A DNA stretch of 64,000 bases from Paenibacillus bovis (GTDB taxonomy: Bacteria > Bacillota > Bacilli > Paenibacillales > Paenibacillaceae). The notes under the pieces were generated by a model. That model did no database searches, was not told where the DNA came from, and saw only the letters and a list, made by a program, of their open reading frames with translations. How positions within the stretch are numbered: the stretch's first letter is position 1; every line of letters begins with the position of its first letter. Position numbers and translations under genes: made by a program. Shown here one piece after another: positions 1-8,441 of the stretch. The DNA lies in contig NZ_CP013023.1 in the NCBI RefSeq assembly GCF_001421015.2, positions 3,403,501-3,467,500 on the forward strand, in the 5' to 3' direction.

Positions 1-27
1 GGTATATCGCATAGATTCAGAAGCCAT
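1..27 (-). CDS. 5' end of an unidentified leftward gene (partial)
   Basis: On the minus strand an ATG at 27 is preceded by AAAGGAG (plus positions 36-42) with an ideal 8-nt spacer. Nine codons (MASESMRYT) remain open to the window edge. The arrangement looks like a genuine start in the same direction as the TerD-like gene 90 nt upstream. Too little is visible to name a function. Confidence 0.55.
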
Positions 28-117
28 GGTTATCGCTCCTTTAAGAATGTGTTTGATGTATTAGAAAATTATTCTGGATAATGACTACTTTTCGCCCGAT
101 TACCCAAACTGTTTTCC

Positions 118-2352
118 TCAAAGATATTCGCTCAGAATTACATCCGTATGATAAGGCGTTATTCCCTCTTCCATAGCAAACACAGTATCCGCTTCTTCTA
201 TGGAATCCACCAGAGTACCGCGCGATTCGCCATGCAGCGTGAATAGTTCTATCAGCGTTGTTTTGTGCAAATCGGCAAAGGCATGTCCGAGCAGCTGCAT
301 GCCGCTCATGTTCTGCTCGGCGGTAATAGCAAAGCTTCGATTTTTGAGGACCGCATCCATCCAGATCATTTCACGCTTTTCCAGATCGAGCGCCAGTGGA
401 ACAGCTTGCTGGGCTTCGACAGTCAGATCGAACCGGGTCTCCACGGTGCGTGGGTCATAGATCTTGCCGGTCTGGCTGTAGGTTCGCATCATGAATCCGG
501 CAAAACATTCCGGCAGTTCGGCAAATGCCTGACCGGTAAAGCAAGCCACCTGCATCATCGCATAGCGAGCTTTTGTTGCCTCCCGTACAGCCTGGATGTG
601 CAGATCGATAAATTCGGAAGCGCCCTCTTTGCCTGCATCTGTAATATCACCGCTGTGTACCCCATACGATTCCTTGAGATTATAAAATGCGAGAGTCTCG
701 ACAGGATTCCAATCTTCATCCATTAACACGAGGGATAGATCGACGTCGACTCGGCGCTGATTCTTTTCACCCGTACGAAGATTGGTCCACCAGCAGAATA
801 GCCGTACTGTCTCTCCGCTTGGCATAGCTACCCGGCTGCCGCGTGGCAGCGGACGAAGCGATTGACTGGCAGATCGCTGGGAGAATGGTACCGGAACTTT
901 AGCCAATACCGGATCAATATAGACTCGGCCCAGTGCCGGCCGGTCTGCAAAGCGTGTTCGGAGTTCCTTTTCAATCTGCTGTACAATTTCTGCAGACCAT
1001 GCCGTATTCAGAGACGGCAGATGATTATATATGGCAACAGCCTTGCCCATATTGCCTTTCGGGAAAAAGACCCGATAATCGCGATGCTCATTACGGTGCT
1101 TGAAATGAGCCATCAGCTGCAGTAATAACGGTACCGCTATCTGGCTAATCACAGAATTAAAAGAATTCAATATCTCTTCGGCTGCCTGCGGCTGGGAACG
1201 AAGCAGCAGGTCAAGTCGGCGTGCGAGTTCGCCTGGACGTGAAGCCAGTCTCGCGATAACTGCTGCGTCCCGGTGATACAGTCCCTGCTCTACTTCACTG
1301 CGAAATGTGGGAATATGTTTTTCCCGGCGCAGCCGTGTAAATGCCTCGAAGGCATGAGGATACTGATTACGCATTTCACCAGGATGCAGAATCTCGCCGA
1401 GACGCTTCCACAATTCCCGGTACAATACCATATCTTCAAGTGGCTGCGATGTTTTTTCCAGTAATCCGAGCAGAAAACGACGCTCTGCCCGCTTGAATTT
1501 GCGAAAATGGTAGACGGGTGCTGTCTGCTGATCAGGAGTCACCTGCACATTCATACCCTGGTTCATATTGTATATATTCTGAAAAGGCTGCGTTAGCTGC
1601 GGAATTCGCTTGGCCCAGTACAGACTGGTATCCAATCCCGATAATCCTGCTGCCAGACGCAGTACATCGGTTGCTGTCCGGAAGTAACGGGATAATCGCT
1701 CTGTGCTCGCCCGCTTCTGTGTCAGCAATACGGATGCGATCCATGCGGCATTTTCCTTATAAGGAATCTCATCGGGCAGAATATCATCTATATCAGGTAT
1801 ATAAGTCAATGCAGTGGCCAGATCAGCTTTGTCCTCGTCGGACAATGAACCGTTGGCACCGGCAAGACTGCGCATCATTTGAGTGAACTGCTGCTCTGTG
1901 CCAAGATCAATCACTTTCAGCTTTTTGTGATCCAGGCTCAAAGGGCGTTTCTTGACTTCTGTATTTGGCAGTAGACCATGCGTATAGTGAAGTACTGCAT
2001 TCAGATATAGTTCTACTTCAGAGGCTTCCATTACCTCATCGGGGAAATTAGGATACATCGGACGATGCTGTACATGTGCTCCGAGTATTTTTTGCAGTAC
2101 TGGCAGGATCGTCTCATATAGAGTAACCATCTGTTCCTGATTCAGGGATTCGGCTGCCAGGGTGAGTTGTGCTGAAAAGGTATATCCTAGACTCTCGATA
2201 TTTTTAAGCAGCGCAGCGAGTACGCTTCGATCGGCGGGCAGTCGTTTGGTTAACGTTCCAGCAGGTGGCAGTATGATCTTTTGACTACGCCGCAGAAAAA
2301 CAGGATTCATTATCTGAAGTAATGCAGCTGTATCGACATTCTGGATATTCAT
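118..2352 (-). CDS. TerD-domain protein, long form
   Basis: A 744-residue protein. I place the start at the ATG at 2352 because AAAGGAGG lies 8 nt upstream; an upstream in-frame codon at 2409 has no such site. The first ~500 residues are helical and charged and match no domain I can name. The C-terminal ~200 residues resemble a TerD/TerZ fold: a stretch with LVLMDEDWNPVE, then YGVHSGDITDAG and GASEFIDLHI, as in the calcium-binding tellurium/stress proteins. Long proteins of this layout (the MXAN_6230/SCO0854 type) are known in other bacteria, but I see no RING-like cysteines here. Probably cytoplasmic; no signal peptide. The exact role is unknown; general stress or membrane-stress response is an inference. 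Its leader carries two structured repeats. Confidence 0.75.
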   Translation of the reverse strand: MNIQNVDTAALLQIMNPVFLRRSQKIILPPAGTLTKRLPADRSVLAALLKNIESLGYTFSAQLTLAAESLNQEQMVTLYETILPVLQKILGAHVQHRPMYPNFPDEVMEASEVELYLNAVLHYTHGLLPNTEVKKRPLSLDHKKLKVIDLGTEQQFTQMMRSLAGANGSLSDEDKADLATALTYIPDIDDILPDEIPYKENAAWIASVLLTQKRASTERLSRYFRTATDVLRLAAGLSGLDTSLYWAKRIPQLTQPFQNIYNMNQGMNVQVTPDQQTAPVYHFRKFKRAERRFLLGLLEKTSQPLEDMVLYRELWKRLGEILHPGEMRNQYPHAFEAFTRLRREKHIPTFRSEVEQGLYHRDAAVIARLASRPGELARRLDLLLRSQPQAAEEILNSFNSVISQIAVPLLLQLMAHFKHRNEHRDYRVFFPKGNMGKAVAIYNHLPSLNTAWSAEIVQQIEKELRTRFADRPALGRVYIDPVLAKVPVPFSQRSASQSLRPLPRGSRVAMPSGETVRLFCWWTNLRTGEKNQRRVDVDLSLVLMDEDWNPVETLAFYNLKESYGVHSGDITDAGKEGASEFIDLHIQAVREATKARYAMMQVACFTGQAFAELPECFAGFMMRTYSQTGKIYDPRTVETRFDLTVEAQQAVPLALDLEKREMIWMDAVLKNRSFAITAEQNMSGMQLLGHAFADLHKTTLIELFTLHGESRGTLVDSIEEADTVFAMEEGITPYHTDVILSEYL

Positions 2353-2379
2353 ATGTAAAACCTCCTTTAAAAAAAGAGA

Positions 2380-2444
2380 CTGCAGGAGAGCCGGAACACT
2401 GACGTCCAATGTTTTAGAAGGAAGTACTCCGATAGCCTGCAGCC
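2380..2444 (-). ncRNA. structured leader repeat, copy 1 (proximal)
   Basis: About 65 nt in the leader of the TerD-like gene. Read on the minus strand it folds with outer stem CTGCAGG/CCTGCAG (2442-2436 with 2386-2380) and inner stem GGAGTAC/GTGTTCC (2430-2424 with 2399-2393). Conserved unpaired pieces are CTATC and TTCCTTCTAAA. Directly after the outer stem come CTCTTTTTTT and then the AAAGGAGG ribosome binding site, so the element could act by attenuation or by masking the site. No known riboswitch class was recognised. Confidence 0.5.
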
Positions 2445-2483
2445 GATTGAGTTGTATAGTTTAACAATTCACTGATGAACGTA

Positions 2484-2556
2484 TAAGCTGCAGGAGAGCT
2501 GGAACGCTATACTTGGGATGTGTTTAGAAGGAAGCACTCCAATAGCCTGCGGCTTA
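2484..2556 (-). ncRNA. structured leader repeat, copy 2 (distal)
   Basis: Second copy of the element, about 40 nt upstream of the first. The inner stem is GGAGTGC/GCGTTCC (2540-2534 with 2507-2501): relative to copy 1 an A-U pair has become G-C, a compensatory change. Two G-U wobbles in the same stem would be mismatches on the other strand, which argues for a minus-strand RNA. Against this, one pair of the outer stem is C-A on the minus strand but G-U on the plus strand. Confidence 0.5.
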
Positions 2557-2919
2557 TCTGTTGACTTTAGTGTAGTTGATTACAAAGACAGCGAACAGGG
2601 CACAAGTATGGCGATAGCATGCTTTTTTTAGAATAGTAAGCTTGCACTAGAGATAATATTGATAATTTATCGCATATTTTTGTTGCTTATCAAGATAGGA
2701 TTGCGTAAATTTTCTTTTTTAAATTTGGTGCGTCTATGTTTCTGGTTTGCAGGTAGTAGCTAAGTATAATTTGTTTTACTATTGTGAATTTTTCATATAT
2801 TGAAATATTTATTTCAGTAAATATTGTAGGTTGTAATTTCAAAATTGATTTGTTCACAATTGTTCTCTTCCTTCATTAAAATCATCTATTACATTCGTTC
2901 ATTTTCGCAAATACGACGT
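2557..2919. other. AT-rich intergenic stretch, no gene seen
   Basis: Between the leader repeats and the terminator of the next gene there is no convincing open frame on either strand, no ribosome binding site with a start, and no clear repeat. It probably contains the promoter of the TerD-like gene. Confidence 0.5.
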
Positions 2920-2948
2920 AAAAAAGAAGCAAACTACTCATTTGCTTC
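2920..2948 (-). terminator. rho-independent terminator
   Basis: GAAGCAAA (2926-2933) pairs with TTTGCTTC (2941-2948). On the minus strand the stem is followed by TTTTTT, suiting the end of the NAD(P)-binding protein gene that stops at 3086. Confidence 0.6.
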
Positions 2949-3085
2949 TAAAAAACGTTCTTTTTCATTTTTTAATGTGGCCAAGCATTCATTATTTAGT
3001 CAAATGCTGTGATCAAACCTTTCAAAAGTCGCAAAAAATCGATTTACGCCTGGTTAACCATATGATTCTGTTAAAAATAAACCCA

Positions 3086-3769
3086 TTATCGCCCAACATT
3101 AACGATTTTCCTAACCCAGGTTGGCTCATTCGTGGCCGCTCTCACGAGACAGTCCGCGCAATCTGCGAAAGAAAGCGGTCTTAGCGGAGAAATGCGGATC
3201 AAAGGGCCCGCTGTATATTTCGAAGTAGCCGCGGTGTCGCTGAGAGCTGGCGGTCGTACAATAATCCAATCTAATCCGCTCTGTTGTACTGCACGCTCGG
3301 CAATAGCTTTATCCTCCACCGCCTTCGTGAAAATGCGACCCGAGATATGTATGGCCAGGCGATTTAATGCTGAGAGTTCTTTTCCATCGCTCAGACCAAT
3401 GCCACTCTGCATCACAAAGCGCTTCACTCCCTTGCTCTCGCAGGCCGCCAGAATATTCGTAATCCCCACCGACATGGTAGTGCCTGGCGAAAAGTTTTTA
3501 CGGATGTTCGAGATTCCCTCCGATGTGACGATACCTTGCGGAAAATTCCCTGTAGGACCCAGGCAACTAATCACCACATCTGTATCGGCCAAAGCGTTGG
3601 TAATACTCGTCCTATCAAGTACATTGCCCTGTCGGACGCTGAGACGCACTGTGGAAGCGATGGTTTCTGGCCGACGAGCTACGGCTATCACTTCATGTCC
3701 TGAATCAAGTGCTCGCTCTACCACTTTCCTGCCAGTCGCTCCTGTTGCTCCTATTACCGCTATCTTCAT
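3086..3769 (-). CDS. NAD(P)H-binding protein (NmrA-like/atypical SDR)
   Basis: A 227-residue Rossmann protein. The N-terminus MKIAVIGATGATGRKV carries the GxxGxxG dinucleotide-binding motif typical of the NAD(P)H-binding (NmrA-like, SDR a5) family; a basic pair follows in VARRPET, favouring NADP. Members are quinone/flavin reductase-like enzymes or redox sensors; the substrate cannot be read from sequence. The start ATG follows GGGGGAG. It is divergent from a TetR regulator and a palindrome lies just upstream of its start, so repression by that regulator is likely (inference). Confidence 0.85.
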   Translation of the reverse strand: MKIAVIGATGATGRKVVERALDSGHEVIAVARRPETIASTVRLSVRQGNVLDRTSITNALADTDVVISCLGPTGNFPQGIVTSEGISNIRKNFSPGTTMSVGITNILAACESKGVKRFVMQSGIGLSDGKELSALNRLAIHISGRIFTKAVEDKAIAERAVQQSGLDWIIVRPPALSDTAATSKYTAGPLIRISPLRPLSFADCADCLVRAATNEPTWVRKIVNVGR

Positions 3770-3788
3770 TATGTAGCTCCCCCTTCAA

Positions 3789-3806
3789 AATACACACTGG
3801 TGTATT
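3789..3806. promoter_or_regulatory. palindromic operator candidate
   Basis: AATACAC-ACTG-GTGTATT, a perfect 7-bp inverted repeat with a 4-bp centre, 20 bp upstream of the reductase start and in the space shared with the divergent TetR gene. Size and symmetry fit a TetR-family dimer site. Confidence 0.55.
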
Positions 3807-3937
3807 AAGTAACAACTGTATATAATCATAACCAATAAAATAATGTGCCAGCAATTGCCAAATAACCGCAATTCGTGTATTTCTTCACAGATCATTTGAA
3901 AGTGTGTAATTTATTTCGGAAAGTATGGTGACTTATA

Positions 3938-4495
3938 GTGTCCAAGGTAGATAGAAGAATAATCAAATCTCAAGAAGCGATAAAAACAGCCCTTATTGAG
4001 CTGATGATCAACAAAAAATTTGACCAAATCACAATCCAAGAAATTTCTGACAGGGCAAATGTTAGCCGAAGAACGGTTTATCTGCACTACATAGATAAAT
4101 TTGATCTGCTGGATCATCTAATCGAAGAACATATTTGCGAACTGCGGAAGCTCTGTGAATCAGAGGATAACACTGGTTATTTTGATACGGTATTGTTATG
4201 GTTCGAGTACTTTGAGAGTCATTACTTGTTCTTTTCCACGATGCTCGCGAATCAAGGAGGACCTTTTTTTCGCAGCCGATTCCTTGAATTTGTCCTCCAG
4301 GAGTTGAAAAGTGTAGAAAGCCTGACCGAAGGAAGTTCTCCAGAATTAAACGATGGTGAAGATGAAGATGTGATCATTCAATTTTTTGGATCTGCTATTG
4401 TAGGGGTAGTCGAAGCGTGGTTCAAAAAGGAAAAACCTTCCTCCCCTCACCATATGGCACAACGGGTAGGAGCATTGTTAGAAAGGAATTTATAA
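3938..4495 (+). CDS. TetR/AcrR family transcriptional regulator
   Basis: A 185-residue regulator. Residues ~8-60 form the TetR helix-turn-helix: SQEAIKTALIELM, then ITIQEISDRANVSRRTVYLHY, which is the recognition-helix signature. The C-terminal ~120 residues are the variable ligand-binding part, with no clue to ligand. The start is a GTG; GGAAAG upstream is weak and a little distant (14 nt), but no later ATG precedes the DNA-binding domain. Divergently placed against the NmrA-like reductase gene, with a palindrome between them, so it probably controls that gene and itself. Confidence 0.88.
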   Translation: MSKVDRRIIKSQEAIKTALIELMINKKFDQITIQEISDRANVSRRTVYLHYIDKFDLLDHLIEEHICELRKLCESEDNTGYFDTVLLWFEYFESHYLFFSTMLANQGGPFFRSRFLEFVLQELKSVESLTEGSSPELNDGEDEDVIIQFFGSAIVGVVEAWFKKEKPSSPHHMAQRVGALLERNL

Positions 4496-4599
4496 TCGAT
4501 CTGGTATCGGCAAAATAAGATGTTTTCGCCTTGTATCACAACATAGAGTATATAAAATCAATTAGACGAGCGCTCTATTCAATAGATTCAGCTATGTAA

Positions 4600-4651
4600 T
4601 AAAGAGCCGATCCTGCGTAGTAACCATTCAACAGGAGCGGCTTTATCTCTT
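4600..4651. terminator. possible bidirectional terminator
   Basis: AAAGAGCCGATCCTG pairs imperfectly with CAGGAGCGGCTTT across a 16-nt loop, in the gap between the converging TetR and aldo/keto reductase genes. The U-tract is short, so this is tentative. Confidence 0.4.
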
Positions 4652-4699
4652 TGTAATCGGGATGACTGCTTACTATTTGCAACCTATCTAACAACTATT

Positions 4700-5680
4700 C
4701 TAATTAGCACCTACGACGGGATGCGGTACATACGGCTCCTCCAGAAAAGCCACATCTTCCGCTGTCAGCTTCACATCCAGCGCCTGAACGGCATCTTCCA
4801 GATGCGCTATTTTGGTCGCTCCGATGATCGGTGCGCTTACCGGGCTTTTTTGCAGAATCCATGCTGTAGCAATCTGTGCACGGGGGACGCCGTAACGGCC
4901 GGCCATTTCAGCAACACGCTCAATGATCACACGGTCGGTGTTCATGGTGGAATCGTATTTGGACTTCTGAATCTGATCCGTTTCCGAGCGCAGGGTCGAT
5001 TGTTCCAGATCGCGTGTCAGTCGTCCGGAAGCAAGTGGGCTGTACGGAATAACACCAATACCTTCCTCGCGGCACAGCGGCAGCATTTCCCGTTCTTCTT
5101 CACGGTACAGTAGATTCAGGTGATTCTGCATTGATACAAAGCGGGTCCAATTGTTCTTTTCTGCGACATGTAGCGCTTTCTGGAACTGCCAGGCATACAT
5201 TGCCGAAGCGCCGATATAACGAACCTTGCCTATTTTGACCAGATCATGCAGCGCCTCCATCGTCTCTTCGATCGGTGTGTTATAGTCCCATCGATGAATC
5301 TGATATAGATCGACATAATCGGTACCCAGCCGCTGCAGACTTTTGTCGATCTCGCTCATGATGGCTTTGCGGGACAGGCCTGCACCATTCGGTCCCTCAT
5401 GCATGCGACTGAATACTTTGGTGGCAATAACAATCTCGTCACGGTTGGCATAGTCCTTGAGCGCGCGTCCCAGATATTCTTCACTTGCGCCCAGCGAATA
5501 GACATTAGCTGTATCAAAAAAGTTAATCCCCAGCTCCAGCGCCTTTTGGATAACCGGACGACTATTCTCCTCATCCAGTACCCATGGGTGGACCCATTTA
5601 TTGGCGTCGCCAAATCCCATACATCCCAGACAGATTCGCGATACATCCAGACCTGTGTTTCCAAGCTTGGTATATTCCAT
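4700..5680 (-). CDS. aldo/keto reductase
   Basis: A 326-residue NADP-dependent oxidoreductase of the AKR superfamily. The start is taken as the ATG at 5680, with AAAGGAG 8 nt upstream, rather than a GTG three codons earlier. The catalytic tetrad is visible: Asp and Tyr in FDTANVYSLGASEEYLG, Lys in IATKVF, His in LYQIHRWD. The SSPLASG/PxxGA cofactor-binding regions also fit (IPYSPLASGRL, APIIGATK). It resembles YhdN/YdjG-like carbonyl reductases; the natural substrate is unknown. Divergent from an AraC regulator, the usual arrangement for an aldehyde-responsive reductase (inference). Confidence 0.92.
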   Translation of the reverse strand: MEYTKLGNTGLDVSRICLGCMGFGDANKWVHPWVLDEENSRPVIQKALELGINFFDTANVYSLGASEEYLGRALKDYANRDEIVIATKVFSRMHEGPNGAGLSRKAIMSEIDKSLQRLGTDYVDLYQIHRWDYNTPIEETMEALHDLVKIGKVRYIGASAMYAWQFQKALHVAEKNNWTRFVSMQNHLNLLYREEEREMLPLCREEGIGVIPYSPLASGRLTRDLEQSTLRSETDQIQKSKYDSTMNTDRVIIERVAEMAGRYGVPRAQIATAWILQKSPVSAPIIGATKIAHLEDAVQALDVKLTAEDVAFLEEPYVPHPVVGAN

Positions 5681-5835
5681 GCTGTACACTCCTTTGATCG
5701 ATTATAGTGATGTAGAATAGCTGATGGTATGTGTATACATTTGATTTACTGATGTACGCTTAATAGCAATACGCTTCTGCAGGCTTGTTCTATTATGATG
5801 ATATACTACTGGAATCGAATTGTACGGTGTACTGC

Positions 5836-5979
5836 TCAGAATGTACGACTGTATTTGGTATACAGTTCATTCAGGGAATTTCTATAGATGTCCCTGTAGA
5901 CGGCTTCCTGCTCCAGCGCAATCATATCCGTCAATCTGCGGATCATTGCTCTGTCCAGCCACTTAATGAATTTCTCCAT
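5836..5979 (-). CDS. small basic protein candidate, 47 aa
   Basis: A short frame with a strong ribosome binding site (AGAGGAGGG, 9 nt before the ATG at 5979). The product is amphipathic and basic at its start (MEKFIKWLDRAMIRRLTDMI), with no cysteine and no clear membrane segment. It lies upstream of, and in the same direction as, the aldo/keto reductase gene, about 155 nt away. I recognise no family. The evidence is the start context and sensible codon use only. Confidence 0.45.
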   Translation of the reverse strand: MEKFIKWLDRAMIRRLTDMIALEQEAVYRDIYRNSLNELYTKYSRTF

Positions 5980-6076
5980 CTGGCTCTCCCTCCTCTTTCA
6001 CAGTTATTATGCAATAGCTGGAAGTTATACCGTTATCTCGATTGTCTTAAATGATTGCCTGATTCTCTCATGTGGA

Positions 6077-6106
6077 TTAACATGAGCCCCTTTATGTGCC
6101 TATAAT
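6077..6106 (+). promoter_or_regulatory. sigma-A-type promoter of the AraC gene
   Basis: TTAACA (6077-6082), an 18-bp spacer and TATAAT (6101-6106), 43 bp before the AraC start. The -35 overlaps an inverted CATG repeat that might serve as an operator. Confidence 0.55.
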
Positions 6107-6148
6107 GAGAAAAGAACAAGACATCCCTGCCTGCCAAAGGAGGTACCC

Positions 6149-7066
6149 ATGAGCGAACAAATGCTGAAGCAGCAGTCAGAGATCAAGGATCTGATCCGGC
6201 GGCACTGCATCCACGAAGGAGTGCAGTCAACCGGGATTCCATCCTTGTTCCTTATTCGTTATTCTCACACTACCGAACCTGTACACAGCCTGTACAATCC
6301 ATGCTTTTGTTATATTGCGAACGGTCACAAAGATATATTTCTGGCAAAAGAACGCTATAACTACGGTCCTTCCGACTTTCTGGTCGCTACAATGGATCTT
6401 CCGGTCGTTGGACAGGTGATACAGGCAGCACCGGATAATCCTTACCTGGCTTTTAAGCTGGAATTTACACAGAATGAGATCATTGAGGTACTGAACAGCT
6501 TTGAGCTGCCTCCTGTTCCAAGGCAACATACAAGCAGGGCATTATTCGTTGGCGATATCGGTTCCGATCTGCTGGATGCTGTCCTGCGGCTGGCCAGGCT
6601 GCTCGATCGGCCGCAGGATATCCCTTTTCTCGCGCCGATGTTCAGCAAGGAAATATTGTACCGGCTGCTGCAGGGACCTTATGGTTCTACCCTTGCACAG
6701 ATTGCCATGGAAGGCACCAGCACTTACCGGATTCGCGACGCAATCGAGCAGATCACCCGTCATTATGACCAGCCGCTGCGTATCGAGGAGCTGGCCGAGC
6801 TGGCGAGCATGAGCGTCTCTTCCTTCCACCGCAATTTCAAGGAAGTAACCGCGATGAGTCCGCTCCAGTTCCAGAAGCAGCTGCGCCTGCAGGAGGCCCG
6901 TCGTCTGCTGCTCGCCGAATCGTCGGATGCAGCAGATGTGGCTTTTCGCGTAGGATACGAGAGTGCGTCACAATTTAGCCGGGAATATTCTCGTATGTTC
7001 GGAGCTCCGCCTCGAACCGATATTAAACGGCTGAAGGAACAGTATGAAAAGGCTCTTAACGCCTGA
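6149..7066 (+). CDS. AraC family transcriptional regulator
   Basis: A 305-residue regulator with AAAGGAGG 7 nt before the ATG. Residues ~20-170 match the AraC_N domain of the YqhC type (NPCFCYIANGHKDIF, YGPSDFLVATMDLPV). Residues ~195-295 hold two helix-turn-helix motifs: IEELAELASMSVSSFHRNFK and DAADVAFRVGYESASQFSREY. In enterobacteria YqhC activates an adjacent aldehyde reductase gene; here an aldo/keto reductase lies divergently, so activation of that gene by reactive aldehydes is a reasonable inference. Confidence 0.9.
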   Translation: MSEQMLKQQSEIKDLIRRHCIHEGVQSTGIPSLFLIRYSHTTEPVHSLYNPCFCYIANGHKDIFLAKERYNYGPSDFLVATMDLPVVGQVIQAAPDNPYLAFKLEFTQNEIIEVLNSFELPPVPRQHTSRALFVGDIGSDLLDAVLRLARLLDRPQDIPFLAPMFSKEILYRLLQGPYGSTLAQIAMEGTSTYRIRDAIEQITRHYDQPLRIEELAELASMSVSSFHRNFKEVTAMSPLQFQKQLRLQEARRLLLAESSDAADVAFRVGYESASQFSREYSRMFGAPPRTDIKRLKEQYEKALNA

Positions 7067-7142
7067 GCCCTTACATCTCTTCAACGCAGAAGGTGAAGCA
7101 GCTGTGCAATCCTATAGCGAGTATGCAGGCTGTGGAACAGCT

Positions 7143-8315
7143 TTATTGCCTGGACACTGACTTGACCGGATCATATAGGGAGATTCTAAGCATAATGAAC
7201 ACTGCACTTAATATCAGCGACAGGATGCCTACCCATACAACGTATGGGTTCCCCCATGTCGAGATGAACAGTCCACCTGCCGCTGTTCCTATCGTAGTAC
7301 CCAGGTTCACAGAAGCCAAAAATAGACCGTTTGCAAATTCGGGCGCTTTCCGTGCTGCAGAAGTAATCCAGTACTGATTAATATTGCCCGCGATACCGGC
7401 CAATATTCCCCAGAACACCGTAATGATAGCCATCGGTACCGTGAATTGTCCCAACAACAATAATAGCAAATAAACGAATCCCAATACAAAAGGAAATACA
7501 ACGACGGATCGGTTGGCATTATTCGTAAGCAGCTTGCCTGCCACGATATTGCCTATAATATTGGCTCCCCCGAATACTGCCAGCATAATGCTGATCCAAC
7601 TGCCGGACATCCGAGTAACCGTTCCGAGATACTCCGCTAGATAGCTGTATACTCCAAACACTGCCGAATTCAGCAAAATGACCGCACCGATCGAAAGCCA
7701 TATGGCGGGCTTTTTCAATACAGAGAGCTGGGCTCCATACGAAAGTTTTTCTTTGACAGGCATCGAAGGGAAAAAAGCCAGAATAGCGACAAATACGATT
7801 GCATTGACGATTGCGAAAAAAGACATTGAGATTTGATAGGAAATGGCACTGGCAAGGAAACTCGCGATCGGTACGCCGAGTACCATACCTGCCGACACGC
7901 CAATAAAGACTTTGGAGATTGCTTTTGGCGCTTCTTTTTTGTGAACAGATTCCGCCGCTATCGTAAAAGCCGCCGAAAAATAAACAGGATGAAAAATAGC
8001 CGGAATCACGCGTGCAATCATAGCAACTGCAAAATTCGATGTAAATATGGCGACAATATTGCTTACTACGAACACTCCGAGTACCAGCAGCATCGCTTTC
8101 TTGCCATTTATTCCTGAAAACAAAAGCGGCATGGTCGGCCCTGAGACAGCTACGGTGAGCGCAAACAAACTGACCAACCACCCCGCTCTTGATACACTAA
8201 TATCAAAACGCTCGGCAATATAGGGCAGTATCCCGATAACGCCCATTTCTGTATTGATAATGCCAAAGGCGCCTATCATCAAGATCAGGATAAGCAGCTT
8301 ATTTTGTTTATACAT
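7143..8315 (-). CDS. MFS transporter, DHA1 family
   Basis: A 390-residue membrane protein with 12 predicted membrane segments. I start it at the ATG at 8315 (GAAGGAA upstream); in-frame codons further upstream read through a perfect hairpin and are unlikely. The N-terminal segment (FGIINTEMGVIGILPYIAERF) and the GWLVSLFALTVAVSGP motif match the AraJ/YdhP/YtbD group of sugar or drug exporters. The substrate is not known. It follows a secreted alpha/beta hydrolase in the same direction. Confidence 0.88.
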   Translation of the reverse strand: MYKQNKLLILILMIGAFGIINTEMGVIGILPYIAERFDISVSRAGWLVSLFALTVAVSGPTMPLLFSGINGKKAMLLVLGVFVVSNIVAIFTSNFAVAMIARVIPAIFHPVYFSAAFTIAAESVHKKEAPKAISKVFIGVSAGMVLGVPIASFLASAISYQISMSFFAIVNAIVFVAILAFFPSMPVKEKLSYGAQLSVLKKPAIWLSIGAVILLNSAVFGVYSYLAEYLGTVTRMSGSWISIMLAVFGGANIIGNIVAGKLLTNNANRSVVVFPFVLGFVYLLLLLLGQFTVPMAIITVFWGILAGIAGNINQYWITSAARKAPEFANGLFLASVNLGTTIGTAAGGLFISTWGNPYVVWVGILSLILSAVFIMLRISLYDPVKSVSRQ

Positions 8316-8344
8316 AGAATACGATTCCTTCTTCCTTGAAAATA

Positions 8345-8388
8345 CGGAAGTGTGAATCCTTATAAGGCTCGCAGGATTCACACTTCCG
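8345..8388. terminator. perfect 16-bp hairpin between hydrolase and MFS genes
   Basis: CGGAAGTGTGAATCCT (8345-8360) pairs exactly with its complement at 8373-8388 around a 12-nt loop. On the minus strand it is followed by GTATTTTC. It is probably the terminator of the hydrolase gene, only 29 nt before the MFS start; a protein-binding palindrome is also possible. Confidence 0.6.
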
Positions 8389-8441
8389 CTTGATTGCATA
8401 TGATCTGGAGCCCCAACCCTTGGCGGGCCTGAATCTCCTTC

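Noticed and set aside
2380..2556. Known tandem riboswitch such as glycine, or a type III antitoxin repeat
   Set aside because: The conserved core sequences of glycine, c-di-GMP, THF, ZTP and mini-ykkC classes are not present, and the downstream gene is not a ToxN-like nuclease.
2942..3184. 80-codon plus-strand open frame
   Set aside because: It begins inside a terminator stem, has no ribosome binding site and runs into the reductase gene on the other strand.
3132..3776. Open frame opposite the NmrA-like reductase gene
   Set aside because: A mirror of the conserved minus-strand gene; composition is Ser/Arg/Pro-rich and no start context is present.
7519..8181. Alternative-frame open reading frame inside the MFS gene
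   Set aside because: Overlaps the conserved transporter in another frame and has the Cys/Arg-rich look of shadow translation.
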